A DNA stretch of 43,720 bases from Nitrospirota bacterium (GTDB lineage: Bacteria; Nitrospirota; Thermodesulfovibrionia; Thermodesulfovibrionales; UBA1546). Below the pieces are notes generated by a model. The model made no database searches and was not told the origin of the DNA. It saw only the letters and a program-made list of their open reading frames with translations. Location: contig JACRGY010000122.1 in NCBI GenBank assembly GCA_016212165.1, positions 1-43,720 of the forward strand, written 5' to 3'. Each line of letters begins with the position of its first letter. Within the stretch, counting starts at the first letter, position 1. Position numbers and translations under genes: made by a program. Positions 33,907-41,785 of the stretch are shown here, piece by piece.

Positions 33907-34311
33907 TCAGATATTGGTTTTTAGAAATGCACCCAGAGCCTTATCCAATCTCCGGATATGGTTCTTCAGCCAGTCCACTACCAGATGGTTTATATTGACT
34001 ACAATATGAACGCCTGGCCCCTCTGATTCGAATTGCTTTTTTAAAGTTAAAAAGTTCTCCATAAATTCGAGATGCTGCTGTTTATGGCTGCTGTATTCAG
34101 GATAATCATGCTTAGCCATATATCTTTCTTCCTCGGAGAAATGCGTTATTACATAGTCTTCCAGAAACCATATTACTTTTTTAACCTCGTCCTTGCCTTT
34201 GCCCTCTCTGCATGAACCAAGCAGGCTGTTAATCCTTTGAAACAACTCCTTGTGCTGCTTATCAATTTCATCCACGCCCGTTGCTAAATCGGTAGTCCAT
34301 TCTATTGACAT
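33907..34311 (-). CDS. Bacteriohemerythrin
   Basis: A 134-residue single-domain hemerythrin. The di-iron ligands are visible in order: GVDEIDKQHKELF (His near 22), HFSEEERYM (His near 57 and Glu near 61), HKQQHLEFM (two His near 76-80), and the late HLVVDWLKNHIRRLD (His and Asp). It binds O2 reversibly and may store, deliver or sense oxygen, or scavenge NO. It sits between cydB (39 nt away) and the HD-GYP gene, so it may feed oxygen to the oxidase or report oxygen to the HD-GYP protein. Confidence 0.93.
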   Translation of the reverse strand: MSIEWTTDLATGVDEIDKQHKELFQRINSLLGSCREGKGKDEVKKVIWFLEDYVITHFSEEERYMAKHDYPEYSSHKQQHLEFMENFLTLKKQFESEGPGVHIVVNINHLVVDWLKNHIRRLDKALGAFLKTNI

Positions 34312-34350
34312 AACTTGCCTCCTTTACAGCTTTAATAATTTTATCTCTGC

Positions 34351-35379
34351 TCAATAAGATTCGCCTTCTTTCAGCACCTCATCAACAGTCAATTTCTGCC
34401 TGAAAATTCTGTAAACCCAGATTTGATAGCTGATTACGACAGGCACAAAAATCAGGGCCACTACTGTCATTATCTTCAGCGTGTATGGGCTTGAAGACGA
34501 ATTGAAGATGGTAAGGCTGTAATTCTTGTCAAGGCTTGAAGGTATAAGATTCGGATACAGCCCTGTCACGCCTGTAAATGTAACAGTCAAAACAGTCAGG
34601 CACGAGGCATAAAATGATCCAAGATAGCCGCCTTTCAATGCAAACAACTTTATGCCCAGAAGCGCCAAAACAGCTGTCACAGGCACGACAAACCAGACCG
34701 GGTTCTTAAGATAGTTTGAGTAAAGATTTGTTGCAGATGCTGTATATATTAAAAACAGCACTGCACTAACAAGAAGCGCATACCATAACTTGCCTGCAAC
34801 AGAAGAAGCACGCCTGCTCAAGTCTCCGTTTGTCTTCACACTCAGCCACAATGCACCATGCACGATAAACAACAGCACAAACAGGATTCCCGTAAGCAGC
34901 CCGTACGGATTCAGCAATGTAAGCAGATTGCCGTGATAGCCGCTTGCATCCATAGGTATTCCCTGAAAGATATTTCCGAATGCGACACCAAACAGCAGCG
35001 CCGGAAGGAAACTTCCAGCGAAAATTGCAATATCACACATTCTTTTCCATCCTGCACCCTCAACCTTTTCCCTGAATTCAAGCCCAACCCCTCTGACTAT
35101 CAGTGCAAATAATATAAGCAGCAGGGCCGAGTACAAGTAGCTGAACATCAGGGCATATGTACCCGGAAATGCGGCAAATGTTGCACCGCCTGCAGTAACA
35201 AGCCAGACCTCGTTTCCATCCCATACAGGGCCTATTGTTCTGATTATGGTTTTCTTTTCTCCCTCGGTTTTCCCAATAAAACTGTGCAGTATTCCAACTC
35301 CAAAATCAAAGCCGTCCACCATAAAATAAACAGCCCACAGAGTTCCCCATAAAATAAACCATATTATCTGAAATTCCAT
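34351..35379 (-). CDS. cydB: Cytochrome bd quinol oxidase subunit II
   Basis: The 342-residue membrane protein has about eight to nine helices and the CydB family signatures GTLWAVYFMVDGFDFGVGIL and GPVWDGNEVWLVTAGGATFAAFP near the start. It pairs with CydA to form the bd oxidase, which reduces O2 to water with high affinity and without proton pumping. It follows cydA by one nucleotide. No small CydX-like frame is seen in the 39 nt before the hemerythrin gene. Confidence 0.96.
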   Translation of the reverse strand: MEFQIIWFILWGTLWAVYFMVDGFDFGVGILHSFIGKTEGEKKTIIRTIGPVWDGNEVWLVTAGGATFAAFPGTYALMFSYLYSALLLILFALIVRGVGLEFREKVEGAGWKRMCDIAIFAGSFLPALLFGVAFGNIFQGIPMDASGYHGNLLTLLNPYGLLTGILFVLLFIVHGALWLSVKTNGDLSRRASSVAGKLWYALLVSAVLFLIYTASATNLYSNYLKNPVWFVVPVTAVLALLGIKLFALKGGYLGSFYASCLTVLTVTFTGVTGLYPNLIPSSLDKNYSLTIFNSSSSPYTLKIMTVVALIFVPVVISYQIWVYRIFRQKLTVDEVLKEGESY

Positions 35380-35380
35380 A

Positions 35381-36733
35381 TTACACTTCCTGATTCCTTG
35401 AAGCTTTTAAAATAGCTGACAGGTCATCATCCGGTCCTTTCTTTGCATATGTTGTCAGCAAATATATATCCACGGCTGCCAGTATTCCGTAAAGGAGCGT
35501 AAACCCTAAAAGCGAGGCAACGACCTGAGGCACACTGATGGCCTTTGAAACTGCATCCGATGTCTTGAGCAGGCCGTAAACGATCCACGGCTGTCTGCCA
35601 AGTTCTGCAACAAGCCAGCCAAGCTGGGTTGCCAGGTACGGCAATGGGATGGCAAAAAGCATCAACTTTAAAAACCATCTGCTGCCTTCAAGATTATCCT
35701 TTCCTGACATGACAGTTGCAATAAGAGAAAGCAGAACAAACAGGAACCCGAGCGCTGCCATTATCCTGAAACTAAAAAATACAGGAACAACAGGCGGCCT
35801 TTCTTCCTTTGAAAATTCTTTTAACCCCTTAACCTCAGCGTTTCCGTCATGATATGCAAGCAGGCTTAAAAATTTCGGGATTCCTAGGGCCTCTACCTCA
35901 TTCTTTTCATTTTCAGTATCAGGTATAACCAGAAGGTTATATGCCGCTCCTTTTTGTGTGTCCCATACTGATTCCATCGCAGCAAATTTTGTCGGCTGGG
36001 TCAGGGCAACTCTTTCAGCGTGAAACGTGCCTATGACAATCACCATAATTGACGCCGCAAGGCCGAAAACTGCAGCAATCCTGAAAGACCGCTTGAAAAA
36101 GTCAGCCCTGTTTTTCTTAAGGAGATGATAGGCTGATACACCCATCACAAAGAACGCTGCAAGCACATACCCTGAAAGCAGTGTATGGCCGAATTTAAGC
36201 CAGCCGTAAATATTTGTCAGCATCGCGCTGAAATCAACCATCTCGGCCCTGTTATTTCTCAGGACATAACCAACAGGGTTTTGCATCCAGCCGTTTGCAA
36301 GGAGTATCCAGAGCGCTGAAAGGTTTGTTGCTATTGCAACGAGCCAGATAGAGAGGGCATGAACTTTTTTGGATACCTTGTTCCATCCGAAAATCCATAA
36401 CCCTATAAAGGTGGATTCAAGAAAAAATGCGACCGTTGCTTCGATTGCAAGCGGAGCGCCGAAAATATCTCCGACATATTTTGAGTATTCAGCCCAGTTC
36501 ATTCCGAACTGAAACTCCATTGTGATTCCTGTCACGATACCGAGGGCAAAATTAATCAGGAATAATTTTCCCCAGAATTTTGCCATCTTCAGGTACATAT
36601 TATCATTTGTCCTGACATAGCGGCTTTCCATATACGCAATGAGTATTGAAAGCCCGAGCGTCAACGGCACAAATATAAAATGGAATGCCGCTGTTACAGC
36701 GAACTGTAATCTGCTTAATGTTAACGTATCCAT
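35381..36733 (-). CDS. cydA: Cytochrome bd quinol oxidase subunit I
   Basis: The 450-residue subunit holds all three hemes. FAVTAAFHFIFVPLTLG has His18, the heme b595/d axial position. FGHTLLSGYVLAAFFVMG carries the heme b558 histidine. GWLVAELGRQPWIVYGLLKT is the conserved family motif. It is about 70 residues shorter than the E. coli protein, which fits a short quinol-loop type. In an anaerobe this enzyme protects by removing O2. Upstream AGGAGGT is present. It lies 51 nt after the IscR-like regulator, its likely controller. Confidence 0.96.
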   Translation of the reverse strand: MDTLTLSRLQFAVTAAFHFIFVPLTLGLSILIAYMESRYVRTNDNMYLKMAKFWGKLFLINFALGIVTGITMEFQFGMNWAEYSKYVGDIFGAPLAIEATVAFFLESTFIGLWIFGWNKVSKKVHALSIWLVAIATNLSALWILLANGWMQNPVGYVLRNNRAEMVDFSAMLTNIYGWLKFGHTLLSGYVLAAFFVMGVSAYHLLKKNRADFFKRSFRIAAVFGLAASIMVIVIGTFHAERVALTQPTKFAAMESVWDTQKGAAYNLLVIPDTENEKNEVEALGIPKFLSLLAYHDGNAEVKGLKEFSKEERPPVVPVFFSFRIMAALGFLFVLLSLIATVMSGKDNLEGSRWFLKLMLFAIPLPYLATQLGWLVAELGRQPWIVYGLLKTSDAVSKAISVPQVVASLLGFTLLYGILAAVDIYLLTTYAKKGPDDDLSAILKASRNQEV

Positions 36734-36784
36734 AAAACAAACCTCCTTTTGTTCCCGGCTGAAGCCCTATGCTTTAGCCAAATT

Positions 36785-37186
36785 CTATTGCTTTTTAGCA
36801 AGCTTTGCAAAATTTTCTTTTTTAAGTTCCTGTTCAACTTTTTCCCTTATTTTCACCCATATGGGATGAACAACGCATCTGCCGCTGAGCCTGCACATCC
36901 TCTTATCAATTGCGCAGATATTCGCAGCCGAGATGCCCTGAATGGCCTCTATGACCTCCAGAAGATTAATATCCTTCGGGTCTTTTGAGAGCTGAAATCC
37001 TCCCTTAATTCCTCTGGTAGAACTTACAATGCCGGCCTTCATAAGGCGCTGAAGTATCTTGGCCAGGAAACTCTTTGGCACATACATTGCGTTGGATATT
37101 TCATCAACACTGGTTATCCGCCCTGTGTTTTTTGCCAAATAAAGCACACAGCGTATCGCGTAATCTGCCTTCCTTGTTACATACAT
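36785..37186 (-). CDS. Rrf2 family regulator, IscR/NsrR-like with three cysteines
   Basis: The 133-residue regulator has the Rrf2 winged helix: MYVTRKADYAIRCVLYLA, ISNAMYVPKSFLAKILQRL, the recognition helix, and the wing SSTRGIKGGFQLSKD. Near residues 93-106 lies a cysteine group C-x6-C-x5-C (NICAIDKRMCRLSGRC) followed by HPIW, the position of the Fe-S ligands in IscR and NsrR, so it is probably an Fe-S sensor of oxygen, NO or iron status. It lies between rubrerythrin (3 nt away) and cydA. A palindrome matching the IscR type-1 core (37662-37674) in front of rubrerythrin suggests autoregulation. Confidence 0.9.
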   Translation of the reverse strand: MYVTRKADYAIRCVLYLAKNTGRITSVDEISNAMYVPKSFLAKILQRLMKAGIVSSTRGIKGGFQLSKDPKDINLLEVIEAIQGISAANICAIDKRMCRLSGRCVVHPIWVKIREKVEQELKKENFAKLAKKQ

Positions 37187-37189
37187 TGC

Positions 37190-37639
37190 TTATTTTCCGC
37201 CTGAGGCGAATCCGCCTTTAGCGGGAAAAAACCTATTCAAAAGGCCGTTAAGCATCATTGCATGCCTTGCTTCATCTCTTGAAGACTCATCAAAAAAGTC
37301 ATGAGCTTCATCCACATTCACCTCTTTTGCTTTTACTGCAGCTTCCCTCTTTCCTTTGTTTGCGCCAATCTCTCCATTAAGCATTTTTTCGAGATTTTCT
37401 TTTGTGTTTTCAGAAATGAGTCCGTTGAGTTCGGCATACCGGGCTGCATGTCCTGCCTCCTCCCAGGCTATCCTCTTAAGTGTTTCTGCAATCTCAGGAT
37501 AACCTTCCCTTTGCGCCTGCCTTGCCATTGCAAGATAAAGCCCGACCTCACCGGTTTCTCCTTTGAAATTAGCTGTCACGGCATCTTCAACTGCCGTGCC
37601 TTTGCTTATTCCAATTTTGTTTACATTTACCAATTCCAT
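37190..37639 (-). CDS. Rubrerythrin-like diiron protein without rubredoxin domain
   Basis: The 149-residue ferritin-like four-helix protein has both half-sites of a diiron centre: [16 protein letters not shown] with [15 protein letters not shown], and [22 protein letters not shown]. The Cys-x2-Cys rubredoxin domain of classic rubrerythrin is absent. Family members reduce hydrogen peroxide; this form would need a separate electron donor. It is the first gene of the oxygen-defence cluster, with GGAGGT before the ATG, and an IscR-type palindrome and a TTGACA box upstream. Confidence 0.88.
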   Translation of the reverse strand: MELVNVNKIGISKGTAVEDAVTANFKGETGEVGLYLAMARQAQREGYPEIAETLKRIAWEEAGHAARYAELNGLISENTKENLEKMLNGEIGANKGKREAAVKAKEVNVDEAHDFFDESSRDEARHAMMLNGLLNRFFPAKGGFASGGK

Positions 37640-37661
37640 TTATACCTCCTTTTTAAATCAA

Positions 37662-37674
37662 GACTATTTTAGTC
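37662..37674 (-). promoter_or_regulatory. IscR type-1-like operator
   Basis: GACTATTTTAGTC (GACTAAAATAGTC on the minus strand) fits the E. coli IscR type-1 core GACT-R-WWW-Y-AGTC exactly. It lies just downstream of the predicted -10 region of the rubrerythrin promoter, where a bound repressor would block transcription. Confidence 0.7.
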
Positions 37675-37676
37675 CT

Positions 37677-37705
37677 GTTTTATCATATTTTGAGATACTT
37701 GTCAA
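37677..37705 (-). promoter_or_regulatory. Predicted promoter of the rubrerythrin-rrf2-cyd cluster
   Basis: On the minus strand a perfect TTGACA (37705-37700), a 17-nt spacer and a weak TAAAAC (37682-37677), followed three bases later by the palindrome. The -10 box is poor, so exact placement is uncertain. Confidence 0.5.
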
Positions 37706-37775
37706 GTTTTTTTTACAGGCAGTTAAATTTTAAGCTTATAAAGAGGAGTGTTCAGGAAAAGAATCCCGGATGCGG

Positions 37776-38510
37776 CTATTTTGAATTTCCGCATGCCGGG
37801 CATTGAGGGTCCTTATATGCCTTATAGTTTCTGAATTCAGCCTTTGTGCCGTTCCAGACCATGAGCTTGCCTTTCAGGTTCTCGCGATCACCGGTGAGGT
37901 TTTTGATAACCTCAAGGGCCTGAAGGCTGCCGATGACTCCTGGTGTTGCGCCGACAACAGGGAATACTTCGGAAGGAGGCGCTTCAGGATAAATGCATTT
38001 AAGGCATGGGGTCTCAGGCGTTTTGATGAAACTAAGCCTCCCTTCCATACCCCAGATGCTTCCGAAGACCAGGGGGATTTTTTTCCTTATTGCTGATTCA
38101 TTCAATAAATACCTTGTTGGGAAATTATCCATGCAGTCCAGTATCATGTCAGCATCTCCAACAAGTGTATCTACATTTTCAGCAACAATCTTGTCTGTAA
38201 ACGCAGTTACCTTTATATCAGGGTTCAGCTCCTCGAGGGTCTTTTTCGCAGACACTGCCTTGTTAGTGCCGATGCGGTTATGGTTATGGAGAATCTGGCG
38301 ATTAAGGTTAGACCAGTCAGGGGAATCAAAGTCGCATATCCTTATGTTCCCAATTCCTGCAACTGCAAGATATATTGACACAGGCGAGCCAAGCCCTCCT
38401 GCGCCGGCAATAAAGACAGTTGATGTTTTCAGTTTTTTTTGTGTTTCTTCTCCCCAGCCGTCCATCAGCATCTGGCGGTTATATCTTTTTGTTTCTTCAG
38501 CAGAAAACAT
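37776..38510 (-). CDS. ThiF/MoeB/HesA-type adenylyltransferase (E1-like)
   Basis: The 244-residue protein adenylates the C-terminal glycine of a ubiquitin-like sulfur carrier. It has RYNRQMLMDGWGEETQKKL, the nucleotide loop VFIAGAGGLGSP (near 32-42), DFDSPDWSNLNRQILH (MgATP-binding), DCMDNFPTRYLLNE, and a zinc site of CLKC (near 170) and CPAC at the C-terminus. It has no rhodanese domain. Neither thiS nor moaD is adjacent, so the pathway (thiamine, molybdopterin or another) is unresolved. The strong ribosome site GGGGGAGGAAG precedes the ATG. Confidence 0.9.
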   Translation of the reverse strand: MFSAEETKRYNRQMLMDGWGEETQKKLKTSTVFIAGAGGLGSPVSIYLAVAGIGNIRICDFDSPDWSNLNRQILHNHNRIGTNKAVSAKKTLEELNPDIKVTAFTDKIVAENVDTLVGDADMILDCMDNFPTRYLLNESAIRKKIPLVFGSIWGMEGRLSFIKTPETPCLKCIYPEAPPSEVFPVVGATPGVIGSLQALEVIKNLTGDRENLKGKLMVWNGTKAEFRNYKAYKDPQCPACGNSK

Positions 38511-38631
38511 ATTTCTTCCTCCCCCTTTTTGGAAAAACGACAGTTTTTAACAATATCAGAAATATCCATGCTCTTGCAACAGTCTAATAAATCCTGGAAT
38601 ATGGAATCTAATTGCAATATAATTAAATAAT

Positions 38632-38760
38632 GATAGCAGGACATAGCATTTTCGCTCATTCTCGGGCTATCGCCCTGCGAGGATTTTGCCTCTTTATTTT
38701 ATATTTAATGATGTTTGACTATCGGCAAAATAAACCGCTTAAATACTATGTCCTGCTATC
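38632..38760. repeat. Structured inverted-repeat element, copy 2 (129 bp)
   Basis: GATAGCAGGACATAG at 38632-38646 is answered by CTATGTCCTGCTATC at 38746-38760, a perfect 15-bp match with further partial pairing inside. The inner hairpin is CTCG-GGC-TATC-GCC-CTG-CGAG, and the 8-bp stem ATTTTGCC/GGCAAAAT is kept. It ends 21 nt before the ald start codon. Relative to copy 1, each difference in the left arm has a matching difference in the right arm. Confidence 0.87.
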
Positions 38761-38781
38761 TAAAAACTTGGAGGAGTTCAA

Positions 38782-39891
38782 ATGATAATCGGCGTTCCTA
38801 AGGAAATAAAGAAAGAAGAATACAGGGTTGCCGTGACGCCTTTTGGAGCTGAAGAACTCAAGAAGGACGGGCATACAATCCTTGTTGAAACAGGCGCTGG
38901 TGAAGGGAGCGGATTTTCCGATGAAGAATATCTTCAGGCAGATGCTGATGTTGTTGACAGAAAAACCGTTTTCAAAAAAGCAGATCTCATTATAAAGGTA
39001 AAAGAGCCCCTGCCTCCTGAGTACGAACTGTTCAGGGAAGGGCAGGCAATATTCACATATCTGCACCTTGCACCGAATCGTGAACTAACTGAATTGCTTC
39101 TTAAAAAAAAGGTAACCAGCCTTGCCTACGAAACACTCCAGAAAGACGGCGCATTGCCTTTACTTGTGCCAATGAGTGAAATTGCAGGAAGAATGGCGCC
39201 GATTATGGGAGCGTATTTTTTGCAGAGGATTCATAACGGAGAAGGTGTTCTTGTTACAGGCGCAACAGGTGTGAAGCCGGCAAAGGCATTAATACTCGGA
39301 GCAGGCGTTGTAGGCTCAAATGCAGTGCGCGTTTGTGTTGGGCTTGGCGTGGATACAATAGTCATGAATAAGGGAGTGGATAGATTACAGAAACTTGATG
39401 AGGAATTCATGGGCAGGATAAAAACTCTGTCTTTGACATCTCACAATATTGCAGAAGAGATAAAAGATGCTGATATTATTGTCGGAGCCATTCTTGTGCC
39501 GGGCGGAAAAACCCCTGTGTTTATAACAAGGGAGATGCTTAAGACAATAAAAAAGGGCGCTGTGATAATAGATGTTTCTGTTGACCAGGGAGGTTGTGTG
39601 GAGACATCAAGGCCGACAACCCATGATAACCCGGTATATGAGATAGACGGCATTATCCATTACTGCGTCGCCAATATGCCGGGAGCATATCCGAGGACTT
39701 CTACTCTTGCGCTTACGAATGCAACATTGCCTTACATAAAGATTGTTGCAAATAAAGGGATTGAAAATAGCATAAGAGAAGACTCAACAATAAAAAGCAG
39801 CCTTAATACCTACAAAGGGCACATTGTTCACAGGACACTCGCAGACTCAATAGGAATTGAATATAAGAGTGTGGATGAAATTATAAATTAG
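38782..39891 (+). CDS. ald: Alanine dehydrogenase
   Basis: The enzyme interconverts L-alanine and pyruvate plus ammonia with NAD. The 369-residue protein has IGVPKEIKKEEYRVAVTP at the start, KVKEPLPPEYEL with the pyruvate-binding lysine, TYLHLAPNRELTELLLKK, the NAD-binding loop LILGAGVVGSNAVRV (near 172-186), and the signature DVSVDQGGCVETSRPTTHDNP plus HYCVANMPGAYPRTST. The acidic residue usual at the end of the second Rossmann strand reads Asn (IVMNKG). GGAGGAG precedes the ATG. Structured repeat copy 2 fills most of the upstream space, so it must contain or abut the promoter. The flavoprotein gene follows after 5 nt. Confidence 0.95.
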   Translation: MIIGVPKEIKKEEYRVAVTPFGAEELKKDGHTILVETGAGEGSGFSDEEYLQADADVVDRKTVFKKADLIIKVKEPLPPEYELFREGQAIFTYLHLAPNRELTELLLKKKVTSLAYETLQKDGALPLLVPMSEIAGRMAPIMGAYFLQRIHNGEGVLVTGATGVKPAKALILGAGVVGSNAVRVCVGLGVDTIVMNKGVDRLQKLDEEFMGRIKTLSLTSHNIAEEIKDADIIVGAILVPGGKTPVFITREMLKTIKKGAVIIDVSVDQGGCVETSRPTTHDNPVYEIDGIIHYCVANMPGAYPRTSTLALTNATLPYIKIVANKGIENSIREDSTIKSSLNTYKGHIVHRTLADSIGIEYKSVDEIIN

Positions 39892-39896
39892 CAGCA

Positions 39897-41753
39897 ATGA
39901 GCAGGAATATAACCAGAAGGGATTTTCTAAACGGCGCTCTGATAGGCGCAGGTGTTGTGCTGCTTGACCTGCCGTCCCCTGTCAGGCTTTTTGCGCAAGC
40001 AAAGCAGTCGGGAGAATTTGGCGGAATCGGTGATTACGCTCTATCACATGGAAACACGGCAGAGGTCATCCGCATATTTCAGGCAATTGAAGGCGGCGCA
40101 TACCGGAAAACAAAGGATGAGATTATTGATAGGGATGAGCGATTTGAACTAGTTATAGCAGGAGGAGGGCTTAGCGGGCTTGGAGCCGCTTACGAGTTTT
40201 TTAAAAATGCACCCAAAAAAGCAAAATGCCTCATCCTTGAAAATCATCCCATTTTCGGCGGCACAGCCAAGAGAAACGAATTTATTGTTAATGGCGAGCA
40301 TCTCATAGGCCCTCAGGGTTCAAATGCCTTCGGGGTTATAGACAGGCCTGAAATCCCAGGATACGAGATTTATTCCGAGCTCGGGATTCCTACAGAGTTT
40401 GAATATGGCGAACTGCCTTCGGGACTTAAGCCTCTTGATTTTGATCCAACAAATTTCGGATACAGGCTCTGGTTTAGTTCTAAAAACATAGGCTACTATT
40501 TCGACAGTCCTGAGAAGGGCTCTTCAGGCAAATGGGTGGCAGGGTTCTGGGATAACGAGCTTGAAGGCACACCCTATCCCAAAAAAGTTCGCGAGGATTT
40601 TATTAAATGGCAAAAAACAACTGAGCGTCATTATGACGGCAAGGACTATGAGCGATGGCTCGATTCCATGACGTATCAGCAGTACCTTGAAAATATTTTA
40701 AAACTCGATCCGGAAATTACCCGCTTCGCGCATCCTGTGCTTGCAAGCGTGGTCGGGCTTGGCTGTGATGCCATAAGCGCCTTTGCCGCCCGCCAGGTGC
40801 ATATGCCCGGATTTCCGGAATTTCAGGGGCTTCGTTCTCTAAAAAACAGCCATTGGCATTCCTTCCCCGGAGGAAACGATGTTTTCTGCAGGTATCTCGT
40901 CAAAACAATGATACCTGCTTCGATTGAAGGCAGCAATAAATTTGATGACATCCATAACAGGAAGATACGCTTTCAGTCCTTGGACAGCAACGAAAATAAG
41001 GTGCGTATACGGCTTGGAGCATCTGTCGTCCGCGTAGAGCATGAAGGCGGCACAACTTCAGGTAATGTTTCTGTCATATATCTGAAAGACGGCCGATTGT
41101 ATCGTCTGAAGGCGCAAGGTTTAGTTATGGCCTCCGGCAGCCGGCTGTCGCGCAAGGTTGTCGCAGATCTGCCATCCAGTTATAAGGATGCCTATGACGG
41201 GTTTCATGTATCACCTATCCTTGTAGTAAATGTTGCTCTCAACAACTGGCGTTTCCTCTACAGGCTTGGGTTTACTGCCTGCAAGTGGTTCGACGGATTT
41301 GGTTTCGGCTGTAATATCCGCAAGCCTATGTATGCCGGCAATTATAAACCGCCATTACATCCTGACAAGCCTGCTATACTAACCTTCTATGTTTCTTTCC
41401 ATCAGCCTGGCCTTGCAATTGAAGAGCAGGGGGAGAGCGGGAGAAGGAAACTTCTTGGAACGAGCTATTCGGAATTTGAGTCTCAGGTAGTGGGGCAGAT
41501 GAAGAGGCTGTTTGCCGATGCCGGCTTTAAGGCTGAAGATAACATCGCCGGGATAATCCTTAACCGGTGGACATATGCGTATGTCAACCCCCAGCCGGGC
41601 TTCTATTTCGGCAAAGATGGAAAGCCGGCTCCACGGGATGTTATACGCAAGCCCCACGGGAGGGTAGCTTTCGCCCATTCAGAACTGAACGGTCATCAAC
41701 ACTGGCTTGCCGCAATAGATGAGGGCAAAAGAGCGGCAAGGCAGGTGGTGTGA
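39897..41753 (+). CDS. Tat-exported FAD-dependent oxidoreductase
   Basis: The 618-residue protein begins with a twin-arginine signal (TRRDFLNGALIGAGVVLLDL), so it should be exported folded with its cofactor. ELVIAGGGLSGLGAAYEFF (near residue 85) is the FAD-binding Rossmann loop, followed by LILENHPIFGGTAKRNEF. The C-terminal GRVAFAHSELNGHQHWLAAIDEGKRAARQ is the second FAD-contact motif of amine-oxidase-like flavoproteins. The substrate is unknown. It precedes a His-rich exported protein and spermidine-synthase-like genes. Similar flavoproteins next to spermidine-synthase-like genes suggest a shared periplasmic pathway, which is inference. It is probably co-transcribed with ald. Confidence 0.85.
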   Translation: MSRNITRRDFLNGALIGAGVVLLDLPSPVRLFAQAKQSGEFGGIGDYALSHGNTAEVIRIFQAIEGGAYRKTKDEIIDRDERFELVIAGGGLSGLGAAYEFFKNAPKKAKCLILENHPIFGGTAKRNEFIVNGEHLIGPQGSNAFGVIDRPEIPGYEIYSELGIPTEFEYGELPSGLKPLDFDPTNFGYRLWFSSKNIGYYFDSPEKGSSGKWVAGFWDNELEGTPYPKKVREDFIKWQKTTERHYDGKDYERWLDSMTYQQYLENILKLDPEITRFAHPVLASVVGLGCDAISAFAARQVHMPGFPEFQGLRSLKNSHWHSFPGGNDVFCRYLVKTMIPASIEGSNKFDDIHNRKIRFQSLDSNENKVRIRLGASVVRVEHEGGTTSGNVSVIYLKDGRLYRLKAQGLVMASGSRLSRKVVADLPSSYKDAYDGFHVSPILVVNVALNNWRFLYRLGFTACKWFDGFGFGCNIRKPMYAGNYKPPLHPDKPAILTFYVSFHQPGLAIEEQGESGRRKLLGTSYSEFESQVVGQMKRLFADAGFKAEDNIAGIILNRWTYAYVNPQPGFYFGKDGKPAPRDVIRKPHGRVAFAHSELNGHQHWLAAIDEGKRAARQVV

Positions 41754-41785
41754 ATTCCGCAGGGCAAATCGTGTAAACTAATAGC

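Noticed and set aside
38465-38659. 64-codon minus-strand frame starting inside repeat copy 2
   Set aside because: Its start belongs to the repeat, it overlaps the ThiF-like gene start in another frame, and it has no protein features.
38632-38760. Amino-acid riboswitch controlling ald and proA
   Set aside because: The element faces opposite ways relative to the two genes and, for proA, lies downstream of the gene. Mobile-repeat behaviour fits better.
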